Source: Anaerococcus porci | GTDB lineage: Bacteria > Bacillota > Clostridia > Tissierellales > Peptoniphilaceae | DNA length: 64,000 bases | Direction: 5' to 3' | Assembly (NCBI RefSeq): GCF_009696575.1 | Contig: NZ_VULQ01000004.1 | Span: 1-64,000 of the forward strand | Part shown: positions 9,054 through 17,839 of the stretch, piece after piece | How the letters are laid out: the number at the start of each line of letters is the position of its first letter | How positions within the stretch are numbered: the first letter of the stretch is position 1 | Notes under the pieces: generated by a model | The model's database searches: none | Seen by the model: only the letters and a program-made list of their open reading frames with translations | What the model was told of the DNA's origin: nothing | Made by a program: the position numbers and the translations under genes

Positions 9054-10266
9054 ATTTTTAACAGTATCCTTAGATACAGCCAAAAAACATATCAAATCAG
9101 CTTCCTTTTGGATTATGGTTCTTATGCCTTTTATAATGGCTATTATAATATGGGTAATAGGCTATATATCATCTTCAAATAAAACTCCAGATACTATAGC
9201 AGTTGTTACTGAAGATAGCTATAAGAAAAAATTTGAAGAAAATCCCTTGATTGATTTTAAATTTATAAATAATAGGAATGAGGCTAAAAAAGCTCTAGAA
9301 GATAAGGAAATATCAGCCTATCTTCTAGTGGAAAACAAGGAAGGGATAATAAACTTTGATTACTATGGAGATACTACAGCGAGAATTCCCCTTATTGCTA
9401 TAAATTCACTTTCAGAAGAAATCCAACATGAAGAAAATTTGAAAAATTCTAATATTAATGCCAAACAAAATGCTATACTTTCTCAAAAAGCATCTGTTAA
9501 TCTTCATGAAATAAAGGATAATTTGCAAAATCCAGTTAATATGATTGCCTTATTTGGAACAATTATGATAATGTATTTTGTATTAATAATTTATTCACAA
9601 ATTATAATGCTTGATATAGCTGTAGAAAAGGGTTCTAAGATGCTAGAATTTATCTTCTCATCAGTTAAAGCTGGAACTTACATGGCAGGTAAAATCTTTG
9701 GGACAATACTAGCCCTAATAATTCACATAGGTATATATATAGTTTTTGGATTAATAAGCTTTGCTATAATAAGGCTTACTGGTTTGTGGGATAAGATAGG
9801 GCAAATGATTGATTTGAATAATATTTTAAAGGGGGTCAACTATCCTTTAATTGCAGAAATATTTTTGTTCATGGTATTAGGAATAATGATATTTATTATA
9901 CTTTCAGCCATGCTAGGCTCTTTGGTACAAAAGCAAGAAGATGCTGGAAAGATGTCTACGCCTATTATGCTTATAATTATGTTTGCCTACTTTATATCAA
10001 TATCCTTTGTTGGAAGTGAGCCAAACTTATTTATAAAAATACTTTCATATATCCCATTTGTATCAACTTTCTTTATGCCAATGAGATTAATCTATGAAAA
10101 TGCAACACTCATACAAGGTTCTATATCACTTCTTATCCTATTTGTAGGAATTATAGTAATGTATATAATAGCTTCAAGGGTATACAAGAAAAATATACTA
10201 AATTATTCAACAGATAAACTATTTGGAAGAGGAAAGAAACTTAAATTAAAAAAGAAAAATAAATAA
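9046..10266 (+). CDS. ABC-2 type permease, NatB-like
   Basis: 406 residues. One N-terminal membrane segment (around residues 21-43), a ~130-residue extracytoplasmic region (TPDTIAVVTEDSYKK...), then five to six C-terminal membrane helices, the ABC2_membrane_3 layout. GSKMLEFIFSSVKAGTYMAGKIFG is the family's cytosolic signature between the helices. Very basic C terminus (GRGKKLKLKKKNK). It overlaps the ATPase gene by 8 bases and is followed by a long terminator hairpin. Confidence 0.85.
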   Translation: MSRFLTVSLDTAKKHIKSASFWIMVLMPFIMAIIIWVIGYISSSNKTPDTIAVVTEDSYKKKFEENPLIDFKFINNRNEAKKALEDKEISAYLLVENKEGIINFDYYGDTTARIPLIAINSLSEEIQHEENLKNSNINAKQNAILSQKASVNLHEIKDNLQNPVNMIALFGTIMIMYFVLIIYSQIIMLDIAVEKGSKMLEFIFSSVKAGTYMAGKIFGTILALIIHIGIYIVFGLISFAIIRLTGLWDKIGQMIDLNNILKGVNYPLIAEIFLFMVLGIMIFIILSAMLGSLVQKQEDAGKMSTPIMLIIMFAYFISISFVGSEPNLFIKILSYIPFVSTFFMPMRLIYENATLIQGSISLLILFVGIIVMYIIASRVYKKNILNYSTDKLFGRGKKLKLKKKNK

Positions 10267-10272
10267 AATAAG

Positions 10273-10324
10273 AGGGACTGATGCAAAATAATGAATTATT
10301 TTGTATCAATCCCTGATTTTTTGT
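10273..10324. terminator. long hairpin terminator between convergent genes
   Basis: AGGGACTGATGCAAAATAA pairs with TTATTTTGTATCAATCCCT around a tiny loop with two mismatches, followed by GATTTTTT on the + strand. It terminates the natAB-like operon and, read from the other side, the - strand gene ending at 10325. Confidence 0.8.
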
Positions 10325-10981
10325 TTATTTTTTATAAATTCTGTAATTTATTCCACCAACAAGGTCAACTTGGTAGTCTGATTCATCAAAGTATCCTTTT
10401 AAAAACTCATACCTATATAAATGATAAGGGGAATTCTCAACTCTTAGTTCAAAGTCTTTTGTATTTATTTCAAAGGATTCATGGTGGTCGTGACTATGTC
10501 CACCTTCACAGGTATTATTTAAAGAATCCTCAGGATTGACAAAGTCTTTAAAGTATTTTTCATGACAATTTACATTGGTTATTAAAAATAAGTCTCCGTT
10601 TTTATCAATACTTGCAGAAAGTCCATTATCACAAGGCATTCCATCAAGCAAGTACATATTTAAATCAGAAAAAATATCATTGAAATTGTCAAAACATTTA
10701 CCTTTAGCCTTTTCCCTTCCAAATTCAAATAACTTACCTTTAGCATTATCTGAATTTTTAATGGCATAGGCAAGTCTATTTTCAACCACATCAATCTTTG
10801 AGTCAAGCCAACCATGAATATTTTCTTGATCTATTAAAGTATCCAAACTTTCATGACTTACAGCTTTGATTTGTTTATCTAATTTTTCTGTATTTCCATC
10901 AAGAAGATAGTTTGTAATCTCATCTTGAAATTTTATTTTATCATACATCATATAATGTATAGGTCCTAGAAATTCACTCAT
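10325..10981 (-). CDS. uncharacterised cytosolic protein with His-rich segment
   Basis: 218 residues, no membrane segment or signal peptide. The start EFLGPIHYMMYDKIKFQ, a helical N-terminal half, a predicted beta-rich C-terminal half and a segment CEGGHSHDHHE (about residues 158-168) that could bind a metal ion are the visible features. Further Cys residues occur at MPCDNG and NVNCHEK. I do not recognise a named family with confidence. Start is ATG 10981 with an AGGAG site upstream on the - strand. A GTAACA-AA-TGTTAC palindrome lies about 60 bp upstream and may control it. Confidence 0.6.
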   Translation of the reverse strand: MSEFLGPIHYMMYDKIKFQDEITNYLLDGNTEKLDKQIKAVSHESLDTLIDQENIHGWLDSKIDVVENRLAYAIKNSDNAKGKLFEFGREKAKGKCFDNFNDIFSDLNMYLLDGMPCDNGLSASIDKNGDLFLITNVNCHEKYFKDFVNPEDSLNNTCEGGHSHDHHESFEINTKDFELRVENSPYHLYRYEFLKGYFDESDYQVDLVGGINYRIYKK

Positions 10982-11036
10982 TTAATCACTCCTTTATTCT
11001 ATCTTAGTATTATAATAAAAATTTTAAAATAATACC

Positions 11037-11050
11037 GTAACAAATGTTAC
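11037..11050. promoter_or_regulatory. palindromic operator candidate
   Basis: GTAACA AA TGTTAC is a perfect 6-bp dyad with a 2-base spacer, located between the divergent genes at 10981 (-) and 11191 (+). Length and position suit a repressor site for the - strand gene, whose likely -10 region (TATTAT/TATAAT) lies between it and the start. No regulator in the window can be matched to it. Confidence 0.35.
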
Positions 11051-11085
11051 ATATCTACTTTACAATGAAAAATTAATTTTAAAAG

Positions 11086-11130
11086 ATAGGCTGGCATAAA
11101 AAGAATAAATTTACAATTTACCATGCCTAT
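11086..11130 (+). promoter_or_regulatory. leader hairpin upstream of the ECF S-component gene
   Basis: ATAGGC-TGG pairs with CCA-T-GCCTAT, a nine-pair stem with one bulge and a large AT-rich loop. There is no T-tract, so it is not a plain terminator. It does not match a riboswitch class I can name (the conserved cores of TPP, FMN, preQ1, THF and cobalamin elements are absent). It may simply be a structured leader. Confidence 0.25.
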
Positions 11131-11190
11131 TATATAATTGATTTGTATATCTTACATAGATTCATAGATTAATTTGATAAGGAGGATCAG

Positions 11191-11733
11191 ATGAATAATC
11201 TTAATACTAAAAAACTTACATATACAGGCTTATTCATAGCTTTAGTATTTATTTTTTCGGCATTTTTCCAAATACCTCTTGCAACACCAATGGGAGAGAC
11301 AAGATTTCATTTAGGAAATACTTTTTGTATTCTAGCAGGAATAATTCTTGGACCAGGTTTTGGAGGACTTGCATCAGGATTGGGTTCTGTAATATTTGAC
11401 CTAACAAACCCGCTCTACTTTGCATCAGCACCCTTTACTTTTATAAATAAATTTATGATGGGATTTGTGGCAGGCCTAGTTTATAAACAACTAGGAAAAA
11501 AGGATTCAAAAAAATCAGTTGTAATAGCAGGAATACTAGGACAAATAACATATATAATACTTTATTTAAGCTATACCTTCCTAAAAAATAAAATAGCAAT
11601 GGGCTTATCAAATGTAGCAAACCTTACAGAAGTAGTACAAAAACTTGGAGTCTCAAGTATAAATGGGCTTATTTCTGTAATAATAGCTTCTATATTTGCT
11701 CTTGCAATAATAAAAAAGGTTAAATTAGATTAA
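11191..11733 (+). CDS. ECF transporter S component (vitamin/cofactor binding membrane protein)
   Basis: 180 residues with about five to six membrane helices. The block GETRFHLGNTFCILAGIILGPGFGG followed by GSVIFDLTNPLYFASAP and FINKFMMGFVAGL is typical of the S subunits of energy-coupling-factor transporters, which bind a vitamin and associate with shared EcfA/EcfT modules. No ECF ATPase is adjacent, so this is a group II (shared module) S component. The residues do not allow me to name the vitamin. Strong AAGGAGG site six to eight bases before ATG. Followed by a terminator. Confidence 0.75.
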   Translation: MNNLNTKKLTYTGLFIALVFIFSAFFQIPLATPMGETRFHLGNTFCILAGIILGPGFGGLASGLGSVIFDLTNPLYFASAPFTFINKFMMGFVAGLVYKQLGKKDSKKSVVIAGILGQITYIILYLSYTFLKNKIAMGLSNVANLTEVVQKLGVSSINGLISVIIASIFALAIIKKVKLD

Positions 11734-11752
11734 ATTTAAAAATATAATTTTT

Positions 11753-11785
11753 AAAAAGACGGATTTTTATTTCTGTCTTTTTTTT
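11753..11785 (+). terminator. rho-independent terminator
   Basis: AAAAAGAC(GG) ... (CT)GTCTTTTTTTT stem-loop with eight T, directly behind the S-component gene. Confidence 0.75.
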
Positions 11786-11890
11786 ATATAAAAACGAGCT
11801 TAATATATTAAGGAATCTAAAAGCTTATGGGTATAATGTATATAAAAGAATATTAATTTTTAAGGAAAGAGAAAGAAGAAAGGATAAGTA

Positions 11891-12310
11891 ATGATTTATA
11901 AAAGATTTGATGATAAATTAGTAATTAGACTTAGAAAAGGTGACAAACTTGTAGAAAGTGTAAGAGAAATCTTAGAAAAAGAAAATATTAAAGCAGGTTT
12001 TGTTACAGGAATTGGAGCTACTAATGACCTTAATATAGGTTTATATGATCCAAAAGAGAAAAAATACAATAGTAAAACTTATAAGGAAGACTTGGAGATA
12101 ACAAATTTTGCTGGAAATATTTCAAATATGGATGGCAAGCTTTACACCCATTTTCATATAACTTGTGGAAAAAGTGATGGAACAGCTATTGCAGGTCACT
12201 TAAATGAAGCTGTAATTTCTCTAACTGCAGAGATTTTTATCACTATTATTGATGGAGAAATTAATAGAATTTATGATGAAGAATTGGGACTAAATTTAAT
12301 TGAGTTTTAA
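11891..12310 (+). CDS. PPC-domain (DUF296) protein
   Basis: 139 residues made of a single PPC/PCC domain, the fold seen in AT-hook proteins of plants and in stand-alone bacterial proteins of unknown role. Features: FVTGIGATNDLNIGLYD, LEITNFAGNIS, and the three-His segment THFHITCGKSDGTAIAGHLNEA which forms a putative metal site at the trimer centre. The gene overlaps the next gene region by a few bases and probably forms one transcription unit with the HAD-CpXC and HemZ genes. Biochemical function unknown. Confidence 0.8.
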   Translation: MIYKRFDDKLVIRLRKGDKLVESVREILEKENIKAGFVTGIGATNDLNIGLYDPKEKKYNSKTYKEDLEITNFAGNISNMDGKLYTHFHITCGKSDGTAIAGHLNEAVISLTAEIFITIIDGEINRIYDEELGLNLIEF

Positions 12311-12311
12311 T

Positions 12312-13601
12312 ATGAATACTTTTATTTTTGATATGGATGGAACTATCTTTGATACTGAAAGTTTTTATTATGAAACTTGGATTGACTTAGCTAAGATTCA
12401 TGGCCTTGATTTTGGTATTGAAGATAAGATGAACTTATCAGGAAAACAAAATAAGGAAGCCATAGCCTACATGGTGAAAAACTTCAAAATGGATGAGGAT
12501 AGGGCTATCTCTTTGAGGGCTGAGTTAAATCAATTAAGGGATGAGAAATTTAAAACACTTGATTATTCCTTAAAAAAGGAGGGACTTTTAGAGATCCTAT
12601 CCTATCTTAAAAAGGAAAATAAAAAAATAGGTCTTGCTTCATCATCTATAAAATCTAGGATTAATTTTTTGCTTGATAGGGAAGGAGTAGGTGGATTTTT
12701 TGATACTGTAATTTCATCAGATGATATAGTAAAGGGGAAACCAGATCCCGAAATATTTAATCTTTGTATGGAAAGATTAAACTCAAATAAAGAAACAACT
12801 TATATAATCGAAGATTCTCTTGCTGGGATAAAAGCTGCCAAGGCAAGTGGTGCTGTAGCAGTTTTAATCCTTGATCTTGATAAAAGTGATGAGATAAAAT
12901 CTCATGCAGACCTTGTTTTCAATTCACTTTTAGATTTTTTAAACTTTATTAAAAAAAATGAAATTGAAGATAGAAGGGATAAAAATTTTAAGATAAATTG
13001 TCCTTATTGTAAAACTACTTTCGAAAAATCTCTTCCCACAGCAATTCTAAGGCACATGGAAAGCTATAATCTTTTGGAAGATAATAAATTAGACCTTGTA
13101 AAATGTCCTTCATGTGGTCATGAATTTAGGCTTAATTATAGGTTTGCTTATACTGACTATGAGAAAAAACTCATGTTTTTAAATGACCCTAAATTTGAAA
13201 AAAGAATTAACCAATTAGCCTTTAAGTCATCTCTTAAACTTGTGGATAGGATAAAGGGAGAAAGTATGGATGGATTTATTATAAGGATGACCACAAATAT
13301 AGAAGATTTAAGGGAAAAGATTAGGATATATGAAGATAAGAAGATTGATAATATAGTTGAACTTATGAAAATTGTAATTAAGGAGAATCCAGACTTTAAA
13401 GTAGATACTAAATCTATTAAAGGATTTTTCTATAAAAATCATAATAAATTTAAGATTATCACCAATACTGGTTCATACGAAATGGATTTTATAGAAGATT
13501 TATATAAATCGCTTTTAGATAAGTATGGGGACTTGATAGATGAAAAGGAAGTAAGTCTTGTTGATAAAACTTGGGCTTATGATATGATAAAATCTCTATG
13601 A
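12312..13601 (+). CDS. HAD phosphatase fused to a CpXC domain
   Basis: 429 residues from ATG 12312 (a TTG at 12300 is possible but would overlap the previous stop). Residues 1-215 are a beta-phosphoglucomutase-like HAD hydrolase: FDMDGTIFDTE with the nucleophile Asp, SSSIKSR, KGKPDPEIF and EDSLAGIKAAKASG. After a short linker, residues ~225-429 form a CpXC-type domain with two CxxC pairs (CPYC and CPSCGHEF) able to bind zinc, followed by a helical region. The fusion is unusual; the HAD part suggests a sugar-phosphate or nucleotide substrate. The next gene overlaps by 4 bases. Confidence 0.8.
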   Translation: MNTFIFDMDGTIFDTESFYYETWIDLAKIHGLDFGIEDKMNLSGKQNKEAIAYMVKNFKMDEDRAISLRAELNQLRDEKFKTLDYSLKKEGLLEILSYLKKENKKIGLASSSIKSRINFLLDREGVGGFFDTVISSDDIVKGKPDPEIFNLCMERLNSNKETTYIIEDSLAGIKAAKASGAVAVLILDLDKSDEIKSHADLVFNSLLDFLNFIKKNEIEDRRDKNFKINCPYCKTTFEKSLPTAILRHMESYNLLEDNKLDLVKCPSCGHEFRLNYRFAYTDYEKKLMFLNDPKFEKRINQLAFKSSLKLVDRIKGESMDGFIIRMTTNIEDLREKIRIYEDKKIDNIVELMKIVIKENPDFKVDTKSIKGFFYKNHNKFKIITNTGSYEMDFIEDLYKSLLDKYGDLIDEKEVSLVDKTWAYDMIKSL

Positions 13602-14905
13602 TAGTATATTTAGATAAGGAAAATTTAAGAAAGGATGTCTATGATATCTTAAATATTTTCTATGAAAGGTATGACTTTTACTTTGTAGAAGAAAAGAGTA
13701 AAGCAGATCTTTTAATTGAAGATAAAAAGATAATATATGATGGGAAGGAGATTTTCTTGAAAGATAAATTAGATATGAAAATCTCCCTATATGAAATCCT
13801 AGAAAAAATTACAGGAAAATCATCGGCTTGGGGAATCTTAACAGGTTCAAAACCATTAAAGCTTTTAAAAAATCATAGCCTTACTGACTTAAAAAATATA
13901 TATAAGGTCTCTGATAAAAAAATTGGCTTATTAAAGTCTGTAAAACTTAGTCAAGATAAGAAAAATTTCAATAAAAATGATTTTAATATTTATATAAATA
14001 TTCCATTTTGCCCAAAAAGATGTTCTTACTGCTCTTATCCTACTATTGTGTCTAACACAGTAGACAAAAAAGCTTATATCAAAACCATCATAAAAGAAAT
14101 TAGTGAGATTAATATTCCAAAAAAACTAGATACTATATATATAGGAGGAGGAACTCCTTCAAATCTTGATATAGAAGATATAGAAAGAATCCTTGAAGCT
14201 TTAGATAATAAATTTAGCTACATGGAATTTACATTTGAAGCTGGAAGAGAAGATAGTCTAGATTTTGATAAACTTAAATTATTAAAAGACATGGGAGTTG
14301 GCAGAATATCCCTAAATCCACAGACTTTTACTAAAAGTGTGCTAAAAAATATAGATAGACCTTTAGACTTTGATAACTTTATAAAATTATATGATTATGC
14401 TAAAAGTTTGGGATTTATCATAAATATGGACTTTATCATAGGACTTTTTGGAGAAAGCAGGGAAAGTTTTAGGAAAAATTTCAATATTTTAGAAAAGCTA
14501 AGACCAAACAATATAACCTTTCATGCCTTGGCTCAAAAGGTAGGATCTAAGTTTTTTGAAAATAAGGTAAATGGAGATAAGGATGAAGCCTATAAAATTT
14601 CAAATGATATAGAAAATTTCATTAAAGAAAATTCCTATAAGCCTTATTATTTATATAGGCAAAAAAATATAATAGGAAACCTTGAAAATGTAGGATATGA
14701 GATAGGTAATACAGCACAAAGATATAATATCTTAATAAATGAAGAGCTTGAAAATATTATAGGACTTGGTATGAATTCCAATACTAAGCTTACTAATGGC
14801 AAAAAATACAGAAATAGCAGAAATCTCAGAGATTATTATAAGAATATAGGAGATGAGATATATAAAAAAAATAAATTGATTGAAGAATTTTTCATTAATA
14901 ATTAA
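13598..14905 (+). CDS. hemZ: oxygen-independent coproporphyrinogen III oxidase-like radical SAM protein
   Basis: 435 residues. The radical SAM cluster motif CPKRCSYCSY (CxxxCxxC) lies near residue 138, followed by YIGGGTPSNL and GVGRISLNPQTF, the conserved layout of HemN/HemZ proteins. The N-terminal ~130 residues before the barrel match the HemZ subgroup of Firmicutes. HemZ is predicted to act in haem or anaerobic porphyrin chemistry, but no other haem-biosynthesis genes lie here and many HemN-like proteins do different chemistry, so the symbol describes subgroup, not proven activity. ATGA overlap with the preceding gene. Confidence 0.75.
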   Translation: MIVYLDKENLRKDVYDILNIFYERYDFYFVEEKSKADLLIEDKKIIYDGKEIFLKDKLDMKISLYEILEKITGKSSAWGILTGSKPLKLLKNHSLTDLKNIYKVSDKKIGLLKSVKLSQDKKNFNKNDFNIYINIPFCPKRCSYCSYPTIVSNTVDKKAYIKTIIKEISEINIPKKLDTIYIGGGTPSNLDIEDIERILEALDNKFSYMEFTFEAGREDSLDFDKLKLLKDMGVGRISLNPQTFTKSVLKNIDRPLDFDNFIKLYDYAKSLGFIINMDFIIGLFGESRESFRKNFNILEKLRPNNITFHALAQKVGSKFFENKVNGDKDEAYKISNDIENFIKENSYKPYYLYRQKNIIGNLENVGYEIGNTAQRYNILINEELENIIGLGMNSNTKLTNGKKYRNSRNLRDYYKNIGDEIYKKNKLIEEFFINN

Positions 14906-14922
14906 AAATAAAAGGAGTAGCC

Positions 14923-15735
14923 ATGGATAAGGATATAAAATTAGTTGCAATTGATCTTGACGGAACTCTTTTAGACTCTCATAAGGAAGTTGCAAAGAGA
15001 AATATTGATGCTATTAATAAAATTAGAAGCAATGGAGTCTATGTGGTAATTTCTACAGGTAGGCCATGTGCTGGATTTTCTTGGATACTTGATAAGCTTA
15101 ATCTTTTTCATGATGATGACTATTCTATAACAAATACCGGTACTCTTATCATGAAGAATATGGATAAGTCAGATGTTTGGAAAAAGTGTCTTAGCATGAA
15201 AGACTTCAAATTTGCCCAAACTCTTATTAAAGACAATATGCAAATAGGAATTTACAATAAATATTCTATTTTAAATAATTATAAGGTTATAAACAAACAT
15301 TTCTTATTTGAGGCAGATATATTAAAAATGCCTATAGAAAAATTTGATGAAAGCGATATGAATACAGATGTTGATAGGATTACTATAACTGGAGATACCC
15401 ATATAATGGATGAGTTTTCTGAAAAATATAACGAAAAATTATTAAGAGATTACCAAACAGTAAGAAATGTACCAGAAGTTTTCGAAATTTTAAACAAAAA
15501 AGCAGATAAGGGAAAAGCCTTAACAGAACTTGGGAAAATGCTTGGTATAGAGCTTGATGAAATGCTTGCAATTGGAGATTCAAATAATGATAAGTCAATG
15601 CTTTCAATCGTTGGAATTCCTGCGACTTGCTCAAATGGACTAAAATCAGTTAAGGATATATGTAAGATAGTATCAGACTTTTCAAATGATGAGGCAGGAG
15701 TAGCAAGAATAATAGAAGAAGTTTTTGATATATGA
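14923..15735 (+). CDS. Cof-type HAD phosphatase
   Basis: 270 residues, a HAD subfamily IIB hydrolase. Motif I AIDLDGTLLDS, motif II VVISTGRP, motif III Lys in KADKGKAL and motif IV AIGDSNNDKSML are all present; the C2-type cap lies between motifs II and III. Such enzymes dephosphorylate sugar phosphates or flavin/pyridoxal phosphates in the cytosol. AAAGGAG precedes ATG 14923. The gene lies 17 bases after HemZ and ends at a strong bidirectional terminator. Confidence 0.88.
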   Translation: MDKDIKLVAIDLDGTLLDSHKEVAKRNIDAINKIRSNGVYVVISTGRPCAGFSWILDKLNLFHDDDYSITNTGTLIMKNMDKSDVWKKCLSMKDFKFAQTLIKDNMQIGIYNKYSILNNYKVINKHFLFEADILKMPIEKFDESDMNTDVDRITITGDTHIMDEFSEKYNEKLLRDYQTVRNVPEVFEILNKKADKGKALTELGKMLGIELDEMLAIGDSNNDKSMLSIVGIPATCSNGLKSVKDICKIVSDFSNDEAGVARIIEEVFDI

Positions 15736-15742
15736 ATTTATT

Positions 15743-15790
15743 AAAAAAGGCTATTGCCAATAATTGATTATTTGCAATAGCCTTTTTTTT
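15743..15790. terminator. bidirectional terminator
   Basis: AAAAAGGCTATTGC and GCAATAGCCTTTTT form a near-perfect stem with A- and T-tracts on both sides, separating convergent genes ending at 15735 and 15789. Confidence 0.85.
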
Positions 15791-16850
15791 ACCATTTAAT
15801 ATGAACAACAGGTTTTATCAAATCTCTTGGTTTTTCATGCATTATATTAAAGGCATCTTCAATTTTTTCAAAACCATCATATGATTTATTTAGTAAAAGT
15901 GATGGGTCAACTCTCTTATTTGCAATCATATTTAAGAGCCTTTCAATTCTTTTTGCTCCACCTGGACAAAATCCTCCCACTATTGATATATCACCCATAC
16001 CAAGTCCCCATTCAAGGGTTGGGAAAGATATGGTATCTTTAGAGTCAAAATAATTAACATTTGAAATAAAACCATTTGGTTTAACCATTCTTAAAGCTTG
16101 ATTTATTGAATTGGCATTTCCACCAGCTATAATCACAGAATCAATACCGTTTGGGAAAAGTTCTTTAACCTGCTCATCTACAGGACCTTCTTTATAATTT
16201 ATAATCTCACTAGCCCCATATTTTTTTGCCAGTTCAACACAATTAGGTCTTGTACCAACACCTATAATGTGACCTGCTCCTTGAAGTTTAGCTCCTGCTA
16301 CAGCCATAAGACCAACTGGACCAATTCCTATGACTACAACATTATCGCCAAACTTAACCCTAGCATTTTCTACCCCATAAAAACCTGTACTCATCATATC
16401 GCAAGTCATAAGAGCTTGGTCTACAGTTACATTTTTAGGTAGGTGAACTAGGTTAGCATCAGCATTATTGACATGGAAAAATTCCGCAAAAGATCCATCT
16501 TTTGAATTTAAAAATTTAAAAGATCCCATAAAGCTACTATCATGAGCGTTGTTTATATTACGGTCTTGAAGACCTACTTCGTTCCAATCTGGTGTAACAC
16601 ATGGAACAACTACTACATCACCTTTTTTAAATCTTTTTATTTCGGATGAAACTTCAACAACTTCAGCTACAGCCTCATGACCTAAGATTAAATTTTCCTT
16701 AACTCCAGCTCCACCATGAGCTGAGTGAGTGTCAGATGAACAAGGTGCTAGAGCAATAGGTCTTAAAATAGCATCATTTCCCTTTAAGGATGGCTTCTTT
16801 TTTTCAATCCAACCAGTTTTTGGTGTCTTTATTACTCCAAATCCTTTCAT
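15789..16850 (-). CDS. zinc-dependent secondary alcohol dehydrogenase (isopropanol dehydrogenase type)
   Basis: 353 residues, medium-chain dehydrogenase. The protein aligns along its length with the NADP-dependent isopropanol dehydrogenase of Clostridium beijerinckii as I remember it: MKGF start, GWIEKKKP, RPIALAPCSSDTH, ITPDW-like VTPDWNEV, GEFFHVNDAD-like AEFFHVNNADAN and LIKPVVH end. Catalytic zinc ligands Cys37, His58 and Glu59 (GHEAV) are present, and VIGIGPVGLMAVAGAKLQGA is the Rossmann nucleotide-binding turn. Likely reduces acetone or other ketones/aldehydes to alcohols with NADPH. Monocistronic. Confidence 0.85.
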   Translation of the reverse strand: MKGFGVIKTPKTGWIEKKKPSLKGNDAILRPIALAPCSSDTHSAHGGAGVKENLILGHEAVAEVVEVSSEIKRFKKGDVVVVPCVTPDWNEVGLQDRNINNAHDSSFMGSFKFLNSKDGSFAEFFHVNNADANLVHLPKNVTVDQALMTCDMMSTGFYGVENARVKFGDNVVVIGIGPVGLMAVAGAKLQGAGHIIGVGTRPNCVELAKKYGASEIINYKEGPVDEQVKELFPNGIDSVIIAGGNANSINQALRMVKPNGFISNVNYFDSKDTISFPTLEWGLGMGDISIVGGFCPGGAKRIERLLNMIANKRVDPSLLLNKSYDGFEKIEDAFNIMHEKPRDLIKPVVHIKW

Positions 16851-17047
16851 ATATCTCTCCTTTTATGTTTAACTTCAAAATCTTCTAATAATTTATACCC
16901 AAGAAGATAGAAATTAAAAATATTAAATTATAAAATATTGAAAATAAGCTAAAAACTAGTATTATAAAACAGTAATTGTTTGCGTAAGATTTTAAAAATC
17001 TTTAATATTTTATATTGAAATATAAAATCAGATATGAAGGAGGAGAT

Positions 17048-17839
17048 ATGAGTAGATTTTGCTCTCTATCCTCAGGATCTTCGGGAAATTGTGTCTTTGT
17101 TGAGCATAGAGGTAAAAAAATTCTTATAGATTGTGGTTTTTCAGGAAGAACTATAGAAAAACTTCTTGAGAAAATCGGAGAAAATGCTAACGATCTAGAT
17201 GGAATCTTCATAACTCATGAGCATGCAGATCATGTTAAAGGAGCAGGAGTTTTATCTAGAAGGTATGATTTACCTATCTATGCCAATAAGGGAACTTGGC
17301 TTTCTTTGATAAAATCATGTGGAAAAATAAAAGAAGAAAATATCAAATTATTCAAGAGTAATGAGTTTTTAAATTTTAAGACATTTGATATCTTGCCAAT
17401 TAGAATCCACCATGATGCCAAAGAACCAGTTGGATTTATCCTATACTTAGACAATAAAAAGATAACTGTCCTTACAGATACAGGAATTATAGATGAAAAG
17501 ATTGCAATTGAAATTAGGGGCTCTGATATATATTATTTTGAGGCGAATCATGACCTTGAGGCCCTCAAGAGAGGTCCATACACCTATCCTATGAAAGTTA
17601 GGATTATGGGAAACATGGGACATTTATCAAATGAGCAATCAGCTATGGCTTTGGCTGATGCCCTAGAAGGTAAGAATGAGAAAATATTTCTTGCTCACCT
17701 TTCAGATACTAATAATTCTGCTGATTTGTGTAAGTTAACAGTTGAAAATTACCTAAAATCATGTGGCTTAGATACTGATAGAGATATAAAGTTAGAGGTT
17801 GCTAGAAGGTATGAACCTTCAACCATAGTGGAGTTATAA
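17048..17839 (+). CDS. WalJ/YycJ-like metallo-beta-lactamase fold hydrolase
   Basis: 263 residues from ATG 17048, chosen because AAGGAGGAG lies 5-8 bases before it (an earlier in-frame ATG at 17015 lacks a site). SLSSGSSGNCVFVEHRGKKILIDCG is the classic start of the YycJ subgroup; THEHADHVKGAG is the HxHxDH zinc motif; ALTDTG-like VLTDTGI and ESNHD-like EANHDLEAL with GHLSNEQSA follow. In Firmicutes this protein is a 5'-3' exonuclease involved in DNA repair and linked to the WalRK system; here walRK is not adjacent. The downstream gene starts within 1 base of its stop. Confidence 0.88.
   Translation: MSRFCSLSSGSSGNCVFVEHRGKKILIDCGFSGRTIEKLLEKIGENANDLDGIFITHEHADHVKGAGVLSRRYDLPIYANKGTWLSLIKSCGKIKEENIKLFKSNEFLNFKTFDILPIRIHHDAKEPVGFILYLDNKKITVLTDTGIIDEKIAIEIRGSDIYYFEANHDLEALKRGPYTYPMKVRIMGNMGHLSNEQSAMALADALEGKNEKIFLAHLSDTNNSADLCKLTVENYLKSCGLDTDRDIKLEVARRYEPSTIVEL

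Noticed and set aside
11086-11130. A riboswitch upstream of the ECF S-component gene
   Set aside because: Only one AT-rich stem is visible and no conserved core of a known vitamin riboswitch could be matched; kept only as a low-confidence hairpin.
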